Positions 1-12,800 of a stretch of DNA of 64,000 nucleotides are shown piece by piece (within the stretch, counting starts at the first letter, position 1; each line of letters begins with the position of its first letter). The notes under the pieces were generated by a model. The model was given only the letters and a program-made list of their open reading frames with translations, had not been told where the DNA came from and did not search any database. The translations under genes and the position numbers were made by a program. Origin of the DNA: Megaleporinus macrocephalus (lineage: Eukaryota; Chordata; Actinopteri; Characiformes; Anostomidae); assembly GCA_021613375.1 (NCBI GenBank), contig CM038720.1, forward strand, positions 19,367,215 through 19,431,214, given 5' to 3'.

Positions 1-805
1 AAAGCCCCTCTGTACCCTGCTTAGGAAACTCAAAGTGCATCTCCCAGAAACAGCTTTGTAATGGAAAAAAGGACTGTGCTGATGGATCTGATGAGAGACC
101 TTGTATTAAGAGCTGCCCCTATGATGGTAGTGAATTTCAATTAAATTTGAGTGAAATCCGTAAAGAAAGCATCTTAAACTTGTTAACCTCTTTGTGTTTC
201 ATAAACCTTGCCACTTCAGGTGACTTCTTGTGTAAGGACAGACGGAAGTGTGTCGACATGAGTCAGGTCTGTGATGGCCATTTTCAGTGCACTGATGGCT
301 CCGATGAGGTGGATTGTCCCACTGTAGCTGCTGACACCACCTCACATGAAGCTCCATTGAAGTGCCGCTTGGGCTTAAAGCCCTGTAACGACGGCAGTGA
401 CTGTATCCTGTATAGTCATGTATGTGACGGTGAAGTTGACTGTAAGGACGGATCAGATGAAGAGAGTTGTGATGTTAGTTGCACAGCAGGTAAAGTACAG
501 AAAAATATCAAGCTGTAATTACAGTAAGAAACATGCTCAGCTATTTGCCAACTCTTGAATTCTTTTATTTATTTACATGTGTTCTTTAGGGCAGTTTCAA
601 TGCGCTCATGGGAAGAAATGCATCGATTCTAGTCTTGTGTGTGACGGAAAGCCTCAGTGTCAGGATCGCTCTGATGAAATGGACTGCTTCACACGCACAA
701 AAAGCTGCAGTCATCACTGTGACAACAAGACTCGATGCATTCCAGAAAACTTCCTATGTGATGGAGAGAAAGACTGTGTGGATGGCACTGATGAAGCTGA
801 CTGTG
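1..805 (+). other. LA cassette 1 of the receptor (LA repeats 1-5)
   Basis: Three exons carry five LA repeats: one in <1-126, two in 220-489 and two in 590-805. Each repeat has six cysteines and the calcium-binding acidic run (CDG...DC.DGSDE). The second exon opens [11 protein letters not shown] and the third [11 protein letters not shown]. These openings recur in cassettes 2 and 3. All internal junctions are phase 1, so whole exons can be duplicated without a frameshift. Confidence 0.85.
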
Positions 806-3800
806 GTAATAAAAATTATTTACATTTCTTAATGTAGCTAAAATTACAACTTATCAGGTCTGTTTGTTTAAGACATATCAAAGGCTTGGCCATCAAACCA
901 GTTCACACAAATGAATGCAATTCGTAACATAGTGGTCCCCTCACCCAGACGTTTTTTTTTTTTGTCTAAACAATCTGGAAATAATTTAGAAAAGACAAAG
1001 ATTCATAAACTTAGAGCAGTCTCATTCTACAGGAAAAAAACAGCACAGGGAGTTTACCTGTAGCTAGTAGCTAGCTATAGCTTAATGGCTATGGTATTTC
1101 TGTTTGTTAGTGGGGGAAATAATGCATTATGATTATGTACAGTCACTGTAACATTACTGTCATCCTTAACCTTTCAACTTTGCTCTGCCACATTTTCTTT
1201 AACCTTTGCGCTTTTTGTCATTTTTTGCCTGTAGGTGTGAATACATTTTTTAAGTGCTGTGACAAAATTTTTTTTTAAAAACAACCAAAAAAACTATCAT
1301 GCTTTACATCAGGTGTGTCTTTTCCAATTAAGGATGCAGGTTTCCTTCCGTTAAAGAAGGAACAGACTAGTTAAGACCGGTAAGACCAGTAAAAAGAACT
1401 CTTATCAGGTATCCAGCTTGTTTGAGAATACCTGCAACTACACCAGACATTTACAGACAAGATTGGACATATTGAGAAAAAACAAGGAAAAAAATTAAAT
1501 TGAGTATAGCACTATTTATGTGCCCTCTATTTCAAGATAATTGCAGAAAATCCAGTTGTGAACGGGGGACTCATTAAATACTGTTTTGGCAAAGCCGCTG
1601 TAGGCTCGCATGTTTGAATGGGTGTTGTATTATGTATGCAGAATTTCTGGGAGTACATGCTTAGTTCGGAGCAGGCAGCTTAGCCGAGCAAAGCTAAATC
1701 AGCGAGTGGAGACAATGTTTCTATAACAAACTGCTCTACAAAAAGGAGTGTTTTCCCTTTAGGGGTCTCCTTTCACCTACAGCAAAAACTGTTGTAAAAG
1801 CAGTTTCACTGGATAATGTATTGCTTTCTCAGCTAAACAAAAGATAGTCTACTGGATAATTAATTAATTTATTCATTAATTAATTAGTTAAAAATACAAA
1901 TATGTAACTAAACCCAGTCTGTTTGCTATAAGCCCTTCTGTGTACATACAATAATCACCCAAATGTTTGTCAATAAACTTGATGCAAAATTAGTCACAAG
2001 TCAGCATGACTAAAGTGATTTGATCTACCTTAATAAACAAGTCACTTTGTCAGCTAAACTAAAACAGTGTGATTGCATGAGCTCCTGGGACCTGCAGTGA
2101 ACAAGCATCCTGCTGTGTGAACCTTTCCATATTTGTCTACCATTTTCACTAAAACCCACCTGACCTTATTGCTATAAAGATGCTAGTAAGCCTCTGCGCT
2201 TTTAGGTTATTCTTAACCTCTCTGTCACTTGCAAATTATTCCACAAAGTATGTAAACAGACTTTTATTTGTCCTCTTTAGGCCACTTCTTTATAGCACCT
2301 TTTTATGGTACGGTAAACAATAGCCTCAGTTTAACATTGTGTTGATGAGCTCCAAGATTGTTGTTGTTACAGAGCCTAGGATTTGGTGCATCTGTTTGCA
2401 GATAGCTCAAAGTTTTAACATATTTCATACCAGACACAAGGGGTCTGGTTATATTGAGGATATGTGTTTAAAAAAAAAAAAAAAAAGCTACATTTCAGAT
2501 GTTGCGTTGTCCTCAGAGAAACCCGCAGTAGAGAAAATGTTGTCATATTAACTCTGCTGTAACCTATTGGCTCCTTAATGTCCCAAAATAATTGATTTAT
2601 TATGCATGTTATATTTTACTTCTTTTTAGTTCTTAGGCATGGTTTTTATTATTTATTTATTTATTTATTTATTTTACTATACCCCTATATTTAATATATA
2701 TAGCTATCAAAAATTTTAAACTGAAAAGTGTGACAGGAGAATAATGTAGGCCTTCTGTGAAACATGTTTTTAAGCTCTTATTTTTTCTTTTTTTTTTGTG
2801 ATCTTGTCTAGGATACCCTACCCAGGTAAAAAGCTGCGATAGCCCTTATGTGTTGTGTCGAGGGGGGAAATTGTGCATCTCTAGCACTCAAGTGTGTGAT
2901 GGAAAGCGTGACTGTCCAGATGGCTTTGATGAAGAGTCTTGCCTCAAAAGATGTCCAAAGCGAGGTAATGTCTTTAAATCCTTTATGGTTTTTTATATCT
3001 CTTGCCTTTTCTAGTCGTATCTATGCTCTCTGATCTTTAACCAGATCAGGTGGCTTTAGCTATAGATCTTTACCTTTATTTGGATATAGGTGACTTCTTG
3101 TGTAAGGACAGGAGGAAGTGTGTTGAGAGGTCTCTTGTCTGTAATGGACATAATGACTGCACTGATGGCTCTGATGAGGTGGGTTGCCCTACTGTTGCCT
3201 CAGAGACCAGCACAGCAGCTCCTTTGAGGTGCCGTGTGGGCACAAAGCGATGTGAGGATGGCACTGAATGTGTCTTGCTTAGTCATGTATGTGATGGAGA
3301 GGTGGACTGTAAGGATGGATCTGATGAAGTGGGATGTGCAAAGCAGTGCAGAGCTGGTAAGTTGATGTTCTTGTTCTTGTTTATTTTGATGTTGATGAAT
3401 GCAATTATACTTGAATCTTACCCAGGTCAGTTCCGCTGCGCTCATGGCCGAAAGTGTATAGACAAGAAGCAGGTCTGTGATGGAACTCCTCAGTGTCAGG
3501 ATCGCTCTGATGAGATGAACTGCTTTACACGCTCTGAAAACTGCAACCATTACTGTGACAGCAAGACCCGTTGCATTCCAGAAAACTTCCTATGTGATGG
3601 TGAGAGAGACTGTGTAGATGGCACTGATGAAGCAGACTGCTGTGAGTACTGTTCTGAATGTGAACAAAATCTTGAAAGACGGAAAAAACAACAATGAAAA
3701 TGCCTCGACTCCACAGGTTCACTACTTCATGCTTTAGTATAGGCTGCTGTGAGTACGCGTTCCCCATACTGTGTGCTATAGTGTGTGCTAGCATAGGCTA

Positions 3801-6800
3801 AAGCTAGCATAGCTGCCTAAACAACACACCTAAAGCTGAAATGGAGTGAACACACTGCGCCAGGGGAAGAAACTCAGACACCGCCAGCCTTGCATGTCAA
3901 GCGACTTAGATTTAGATAGCTCTAAAGTGCAATAAACTGGAGATTAAGAACATTGTCACTGCGCGCGCTGTTATCACAGCTTCTTTGCTCCCTAGTTTCT
4001 TTTTCTAATGTTTTAGCTGCTGTGTTTCCTATTCCTTATTTCTTCTAATAAGCAAACATTTATTTTTGTCTCTTTGTTATGTACCACCATCACTGCAGGT
4101 TTTTTTTCATCAAAAATATCAATATTCAAATATCAATATTAACACTAAGGTAACAAGGTGGGAGGGTGGTGGAACATGCCTGAAAAAAAGTGTGGTGTGG
4201 TACTGAATGTGCTAAATGTATGGTCCCCTGGTGTAACAATCCAAGATTTTCCCAAGTCACAGCTACTTATTTTCTATAGTATAATTTTTGGCATATATGT
4301 TGGAGGCAATCTGACAGGTTGATTTGACCTGCAAAATGACATACCAAGCTATATAGTATATACCACCATTCACCCTGAAAATACAGATATTCTTACTATA
4401 ACATCTTTCGATTGGAGTTAATTTTTAAACATCAGACCTCTTTATAGCCTAGTTGGTATTAGAGACGCACAGATATGCAGAATTATGAGTAGGGACTGAT
4501 GTTCAGTGTTTTTTCTTTTTGTGCATTTGCATACACATTTGCAGTATTGCTTGTTATTTAAACTGATTCAGATCATTAATTTTAAAGCTTTCTGTGGTCC
4601 GGGTCTGGTGTGTAGTGTAGGGAAAATGCACTGTGCAGGGCATGGGGCCACCAGGACTGAAGTTAAAAACCTGTGATCTAGATAATGCTTTGAAAACTGT
4701 ATAATTTAATCTTGACCACCCCTGTTTGTCTTCTTCATGGGATGCTTTAGTTTTCTACTAATGCTTGCTATTTCAATTCATTTTCCAGCCCCTACTACTA
4801 AAGCTCCTTCATACAAATCCTCTACTGAAACAAGCTGTCTGAGTCCCTCTGTACTGTGTGAAGGTATATCATTTTGTGTCAATCAGTCCCAGCTGTGTGA
4901 TGGGAAGTCGGACTGTCCTAATGGATTTGATGAGCTCTTCTGTTTACATGCATGCTCAGATCCAGGTAATGCATGATGACATGGTACATCTATAAAATGT
5001 AATTTCCACTCCAGACGTGGTTTGTAACTGGACACTGTGTTCCTTGTATAGGCAATTTCCTGTGTAAGAACAAGAGGAAGTGTATAGAGCAGGCTTTGGT
5101 GTGTGATGGTCGCACAGACTGTCCTGATGGCTCAGATGAGCTGCAGTGTCTGACTTGTCCTCTACACTGCGATGATGGGACGATGTGTCTGACGAGCCAG
5201 CAGTTCTGTGATGGGAAAATAGACTGTACAGATGGCTCAGATGAGAGGAAGTGTGGTATGTTCTGCTTTGATGTACATGTTGACGCTTCATTCTGAAAGT
5301 GTTTGTTAATTTTTAGTTTCTAAATGTCTAATTTAGTTAACGGTGGACGCATAGCAGCAGGAGCTTCAACTCTGAAGTGTCCTCTGGGCTTTAAGCCATG
5401 CAGGGATGGCAGCGACTGTATCCTCAACAGCCATGTATGTGATGGAGAGAAGGATTGCAAGGATGGCTCCGATGAGAAGGACTGTGAACGCAAATGTAAA
5501 AAAGGTAAAGATCGGAACAGTGTGACTGAGGCTGGCTCATTTATCAGTGGTGTGGAAATTATTGCGTTTATCATTAAACAGTGGTGGTTTGATATAAAGT
5601 GTGTCATTCTAGAAGAGCTCTCAGTTTTGATATCTTTGATGCCCTCAAGCATAAATAGATTTTAATTAATGTTTTAGGTTAAAATACAGTGTATCAGCTA
5701 ACATGCTTATAAGCATTTCATGAAGTCACATTAAGTGCAGTAGTCTTTAAGAGGTGTTATGCTTCAAATGTCTGTTTCTTTCATTACCACTGTGAACAAT
5801 TCTGACTTCACTGGAACAGAGAATTTCACATCAAACCCCTGTAAATGACTACTAACATCCTGCTGATTTAATAAAGACATTTTGAAATGTGTTAAATTAC
5901 CCTTTAGAGCAGGGGTATTGAATTAGAATTCAGTACGGTCCAGTTAGAGGAGATTTCCTCAGACGAAGGTCCGGACCGTCATCATTTTGACTTGTTTTGA
6001 TTCAGTGCCGTATATTGAAGTAGCCTAGTATCAGCATCGTATACCATCAGCAACTTCAAGTACAATGTCTCTGTACAATGTACAAAGTACAATGTCTTTT
6101 TAAAACAGAATGCTTCTGAAAAAAGAAAGTGCATCTTTAAGTGTTTATTTATAAGGAAAAAGTAAATAAAACGTGCGTCGTCTTGTTAACTCAGCTTCAC
6201 AGATTGACATGTTGGTTTTACAGAGCGGTATTCTCCAAAACTAGACGAACAAGTCCATTCCATAACCGTTACTAGTTAAACAGTCAGTTTTCACTGTTGA
6301 CTTTTCTGTTTTTGTGTTATTTTTTCTGACTCGCTTTAGTCTCCGGCTGCTGCTTCTTGCTTCGTACCTCGCCTGTGTGTGCGCGGCACACCCCAGTGTG
6401 CACAGATCTGATTGGCTGAGGAGCGCATCTGGTGATCTTACAGCGCACGCGATTGGTCTTGGAGTTCACTGCGCCGTAATGCCCGTCCGTAAAGACAAGA
6501 AAAGCTCCACCGCTTAAAATAAAAACAGTCACAATTAAATAATTCTCAATAGTTTATCGGGTTGGGTCCGCATTGGACAACGTCTGGGTCCGTACCGTGG
6601 TTCGCCTGTTAGTGACCACTGCTTTAAAAGCTTTAGTGTACCCTGAAGGGCCAAAGCTGAAGTTTATTGAAGAATGTAGACTCTTCTGATGTGTGAAACA
6701 ACATCAGATGTTTTTGATCCTGTAGTGTATTTAGCATCTTACACAAGCGCTATTTGAGCTAGGTTTGTCCTGCATGTCAAGGTGCTGTTATTGAAGCAAC

Positions 6801-9800
6801 TAAGAAAGATGTGACCCTTTTTATTCCAGTGTAATTCGCTGGACCTAGCGCTGAGCAGTCTAATCCAGTTCACACTACTAATGTAGTAAAGTAACAGACA
6901 CGGCCTTGTCTTGTACCAGTAACCTGTACATTCAGGCTAGGATCTCTCAATTCAGGCCGTCCATGGAAATGTAGTTGTAGTTATTAGGTATGCGTTGAAA
7001 CCGATACTAATACTGATACAATGCTCAAAAATTTAGATACCAACAGCCAATACTAAATGATGCTGTGTGACGTAAGCCTACTGTGCTGCCATGTTAATGA
7101 ACAAATGGTTTGATTTTTTTACACAGCAATGTGTTTGAGCATTTTGCCTTGGTTAAGAATACACTGTGATAGCCTCTTTTAATTGCACACAAATACAGAT
7201 AGACATGTAGGCTACCAAAGAGGCAAAGAGCTGGTGTTTGCTACCAGAGTCCGTCTTTGCTGACTTTACCTTGTTTGACTAAATCGAATTTCAAGGTATT
7301 AATATTATGTCATTGTCTTTAAGTCATTGTAAAATATGCTACACAGAGACTATATTAACCATCCACATCTGTTTTTGTTTGTGTGGTGCGAGTTAGCAAA
7401 GCAGCTGCAGCTTCAGTGTAATCTGCCAGTGTGTTTGGTCAGTACGCAGGTGTGCAGCATATTGTTTTGAAAAGAATAGTTTGGAATCTGTTAGGGTTCA
7501 TTGTTCTAGTTTACAGTAACAGTTACTTTATTCTAATGCTTAAAATATGTATTTGTACTCGGTCTGGGGAAAAAATGATATTGATGCATCACAAATGACA
7601 AATACTTCTCTTGTGAATTGGCTGCTCAATTCCCTTACAATTTATAGAACCAACTCCTACTTTAGCCTGTGCAACATAACAACGCGTTTTACCCCATGAC
7701 CCACCAGGACGTTTTCAGTGTGCTCATGGAAGGATGTGTATAGACATGAAGCAGGTGTGTGATGGGACCCCTCAGTGTCAGGATCGCTCAGATGAAATGA
7801 ACTGCTTCACACTTTCTGAGGATTGCCACCATCACTGTGACAAAAGAAGCCGTTGCCTCCCTAAATCTTTTGTCTGTGATGGAGAAAGGGACTGCTTTGA
7901 TGGCTCTGATGAGACTGGCTGTGGTGAGTTTTAAGACATTTCCTTACCTCACTACTGTTGACACCATGCATTTGTATATTACTCAGGATTTAGCACATTC
8001 CTCCTCTGTGTGCATTTTTGTCATCAGAATAGTTATGAGATTTCTAATCCCCCTGGATGAATGGATGCAATGGAATGGTTCAAAACGACTTAAGACCTCA
8101 TAACATTTAACAGTTACTTTAGTGTCAATTTTGCAGATGTTGGTAGAAGATTGCTTTTAATAGTGACATGCATATTTTTGACACTGTTGTAAAAAAGCTT
8201 TCGTTTTTCAGCACCAGAGCCGTGCCAGAATGGGCAGTTTCAGTGTGTCTGTGGCCAGTGCGTTTCCCAAAAACTCCGCTGTGATGGTCACGCAGACTGC
8301 CGGGATCATTCTGATGAAAAGGGTTGTCGTAAACCTCCACACTGCCCCCAGGGGGAACGCTGTCCCAATAGCCATGAGTGCCTCCTAAAGGAGTGGCTCT
8401 GTGATGGTCATGAAGACTGCACTGATGGTTCTGATGAAAAGGTGAGGGCAAGTTTGGCTTCTCCCAGATTTATTAAAAGCACTCAGTTTATTAAGGAGAA
8501 TTATTATTTTTAAGTTTGTTTTAACACATTTACAAGGGTCTGTGATGAGCCACACTGATCTTGTGTATTACCCTTCCACAAAGACTGATCTGCTTAAATG
8601 AATATTGTTCTAGAACTGCAAGGCATCTGCACTGCAGTGTGGGGAGTTCCAGTGGTTGTGTACATCAAAAATTCAGTGCATTCCTTCATCTTGGAGGTGT
8701 GATGGCACGAAGGACTGTAAAGATCAAAGTGATGAAGCTGGATGTGAGTAAACTTTCGGTTCTTGATGTTGCTTTAGCACTCATTGAATAGGTTGAATAG
8801 GCCTGAAAAGGACTCAGTGTTAGATTACAGTAATGATTATCTTACTGGATTTGGGTAGTGGTTAACTGCATTGTAATTAAGATTTGTTACTGTAAAGGCC
8901 TATATTGTGGAAAAACATTTTTATTTACTGCAGTCATACCATATCTTTTAAAGAAAATGTTTGCTGTTTTTGTCCAGGTGGAAAGATGAAATGCCCCACT
9001 CACCTCTTTCAGTGTGGAAGTGAGGAGTGTGTGAACCCTGGGCTGGTTTGTGATGGCGTTACTCACTGTCTGGACGGCTCTGACGAGGGTTTGGGGTGTT
9101 TAATCAACAACTGCTCCAGCTCACCGCGACCACAATGTGAACACTTCTGTATTAGCACTCCCCAAGGATCGGTTAGTTATAATACAGCTTGTTCATAGAA
9201 GATCAGACATATGGCTCGTTCAGTGGTATGAGCTTAAAATTAAGTTGCTGTATGCTGTTTTTGTGTCCCTGTTGTCTGTGTTATGGTTGGGCTGATAGAC
9301 AATGCCTCCGTTCACCAGTGGCTGACAGACATCATAATGTTGAGCTAGTAGCATTTTGTGCACAGACATTTTTTGGAAAGTTTTGGCTTGAAGCAACATC
9401 CTAATCTAGATGGCTGGTAAAGGTAATCGAAGGCTTGTGAAACATATTTCTTAGAGCTATTTATTGGCAAGAACCTGGCGATACAATACATATCGTGATA
9501 CAGCCATCATGATTCAGTATATCACTATATACACTATATACTGCGATATAGCAAGCAAAGTGATATATTGTGATTTTTTTTTTTCTTTTTCAAATCCTAC
9601 TATTAAAACACACCGCTGTAGGTGGCAGGTTTGCCAATGCTTACAATAGCATTGCGTTGTGCTGCTTGTTAATGTTGGAGTGGAGCTGAAAATGGATTAC
9701 AACACTGCCATCTAGTGGTCAGAGGTTTAAACACAACACACAAAAAATCACTGTCTGCCAAAAATCAGTGTATCGATACTGTGTTTTTGAAAATTGATAC

Positions 9801-12800
9801 AGTATCACTAAAAATAATATCCCAATATTCAATATTTCAATATTTTTTACTCCCCTAGTATTTCTCGCAGCAAATCAGACAATACAAGAACGTAGAATGC
9901 CTGTAGGCAGTGTGGAGTTCTTCTGAACAGCTTTGCAGTACAGACACTGTGTATTAATGATTGTCATAAGCAAGCTATCAAGTCACTGCTGCATCACTCA
10001 TGTTACTTAGAAATACCTTCTATTACATAAATAATAGAAAGGGCATAAATAATGGCTGTGTTGTAAATAGCTTTTTTGTTTTATGAGAAAAAATGTTTGT
10101 CTCTTTTAGGTTCATTTGTACGAACACATTTGTCTAGTATGGGAGGATTTGTGGGTTGTGGTACTGTTTTCAGCAATCCAAAAAAAATTGCATTATGGGC
10201 CATAATGAGTTGTCAGCATGTTACTGTATTTTGCAGTTAGCCTAGATGGTGTACATTTTAGCAAAATAAACCCTAAATATTCAAATCCCAAAATGAAAAA
10301 CCAAATTCCTACCCAGGGACCAAATATGTAATAGTTAAATATTTAGATTCAGCCCTACCACATAGACATTGACATATGCCTGTTGGGCACACAACGGCCC
10401 TAATCCAGGTGATTTTTATTATTATTATTATTTATTTATTTGGATGGCGTGATTAGTGAGTGATGTTTTTAAGTATATCTTTCCTTTTTCCTCTCACTCT
10501 GTTAGAAGTGTGGATGTCGGGCTGGCTTCGAGCTGCAGGCAGGGGGTTTAATTTGTGTAGATATAGATGAGTGTAAGCACACTCAGCCTACTGTGTGCAG
10601 CCATAAATGCCATAACACACATGGCTCTTATGTGTGCGAGTGTCTGCCGGGTTTCATGCTAGAGGCAGACGGCAGCACCTGCAAAAGCCCAGGTAGGTGC
10701 AACTTGACACACATTTTGAGCTCAGGAAGCAGATTGGCTCAGGTTTAATTATTGAACTTTTGATTTGATGCTGATAACTTGTGGTGCTGATATACCTGAG
10801 CCAAGTGGTTCCTTTCACAACATATTCCATCTTGTATACATGACCAGTGATAATTCTGATTCCTATGTCCTATTTCTTTATATTCTTGTACATACAGAGG
10901 AGCCCCATCTTTTGGCCGCAGTACAAAATGAGATCCTGTTTAAGGACCTTCGGAGTGGCAACCTGCAGATACTGCTCCCCCCAGGGCAGACGCCCATCTT
11001 TTCACTAGATTATGACTGGATGGAGCAGAAACTTTATTGGGTTAGTCTAGAGGAAGAAAGCATCAAATTTGCTGTCCACGGAGACAAGGGCAACATCAAG
11101 GCTCTTGTTAAAGGTCTGAGACTAAACGTTGTACCTGTTTTATTTTTTTAATTGAATAAATGTAGACCTCTATGTCATCAAAAATTTCTTAATTCTATTT
11201 TTGTTCCCAATTCTCATCTCATCAGGTGTAAAGTCAGACTCTATTGCTGTTGACTGGGTTGGGAGGAACCTATACTGGGTGGATGGTGTTGCTAGACAGA
11301 TTTTGGCTGTAAGACTTGAAAGCAGTGTAGTAAAGCCTGAGAACTACATAGTAATTCTGGGTGAAGACCTGGAGCAGCCTCGCTCTCTGGTACTCCTACC
11401 TCAGAAAGGGTGAGTAAAGGTTTTTTTGGGGGTTTTTTTGTAGCAGCCTATTACATTTTTTGTCTAGGACCTTCGAAAAGCATTTGGTTGCAGTGATTTT
11501 ATTTTAAACGCTGTATGTAAATGGTATATGTTGAAAAACACAACCTGAGTTTCACCTTCTCTTACGAAAGTATTTGCAGGATTACTGCCTTAGCTAGCCT
11601 CGGTCACTGAGGGGGATTTGAGGCTCTGCTCCTCACATTATAAAGGAGTGAATGAACTGTGTATTATATACAGTCACTGTAATGTTGATTTAGTTATTTG
11701 GATCTGCTCTGCCGTACTTTCTTTAACCTCTGCATTTTTATAGTCGTTGTGTTGCTTGTTTGAGGTTTTGTTTGTTGAGCTGCATGTGAGACGTGTTCTC
11801 CCACCACCCTGACGCATGTTCCTTTGGGCTGCAACCATAGCTTGTTGCCTCAGCATATCCTCCAATGTAAAGAGAACATAAAGCTCTTAAGAGGTTTGGT
11901 GGTTTCTAATTGCTGTATTGCCTGAGCTGGTGTGATGTTTCAGGTTAATGCTGTGGTCAGAGATTGGCAGTGAACCACGGATTGAGCATGCTGGCATGGA
12001 CGGTTCACAGAGGAAGGTGCTTCTACGTCTAAGCATGAGCTGGCCTGTGGCCATGGCTGTGGACATTTTGACTGACAGAATTTACTGGACGGATGAGAAG
12101 CTCAAATGCATTGCTTCAGCCACTCTAAATGGAGAAGACATCAGGGTAATTGGAGCTTTATCTGTGGCTCGTTTTTTGTTTTCCTTTTTTCTCCTAAGAA
12201 GGCTTACTAAGAGAATCAGTGAGGGCTCACTTTGCTCTGAAGGTTGAGAATCCACAATATTGTGAACCTGTTTGTATCTTCTCAAGGGATGCAAATGTAT
12301 TGATACAATTAATTTATTAAGTTACTAATATATTTGCATTTGAGTATACGTTATTCATCTAGACTTGTTAGCAAGATTCAACTGCAAGATTTCAAATACC
12401 CACCTTCTGTCCAAGAGGCTGTGTAAAAAAAAAAAAAAATAAAAAAAAAATTTGTAACAATCTTAAACTTCTTTGTAACTCTTCTCTGTGTGAAGATGTT
12501 GCAGCTCACTGAGACACCAAGCCCTTTTTCGGTGGCAGTGTTTAATGAAATGGTATACTGGTCCGACACCCAGAGGCGAGCTGTTCTTGGGGCTTACAAA
12601 ACCACCGGCAAAAATCGTACAGTTGTTCTAAAAAGACCTGGTCAGCCATTTGGGCTTAAAGTAAGTGTTTCCCATCTGTTACTGGGTATAACTGTGAAAC
12701 TGTTCTGTATCTGTTAAATACTATGACGTAGAAAAGATTTATTCAGTTATTCTTTTGTATTCTGTCTCTAGGTTGTTCACCCACTTATGCAGCCAAAGCT

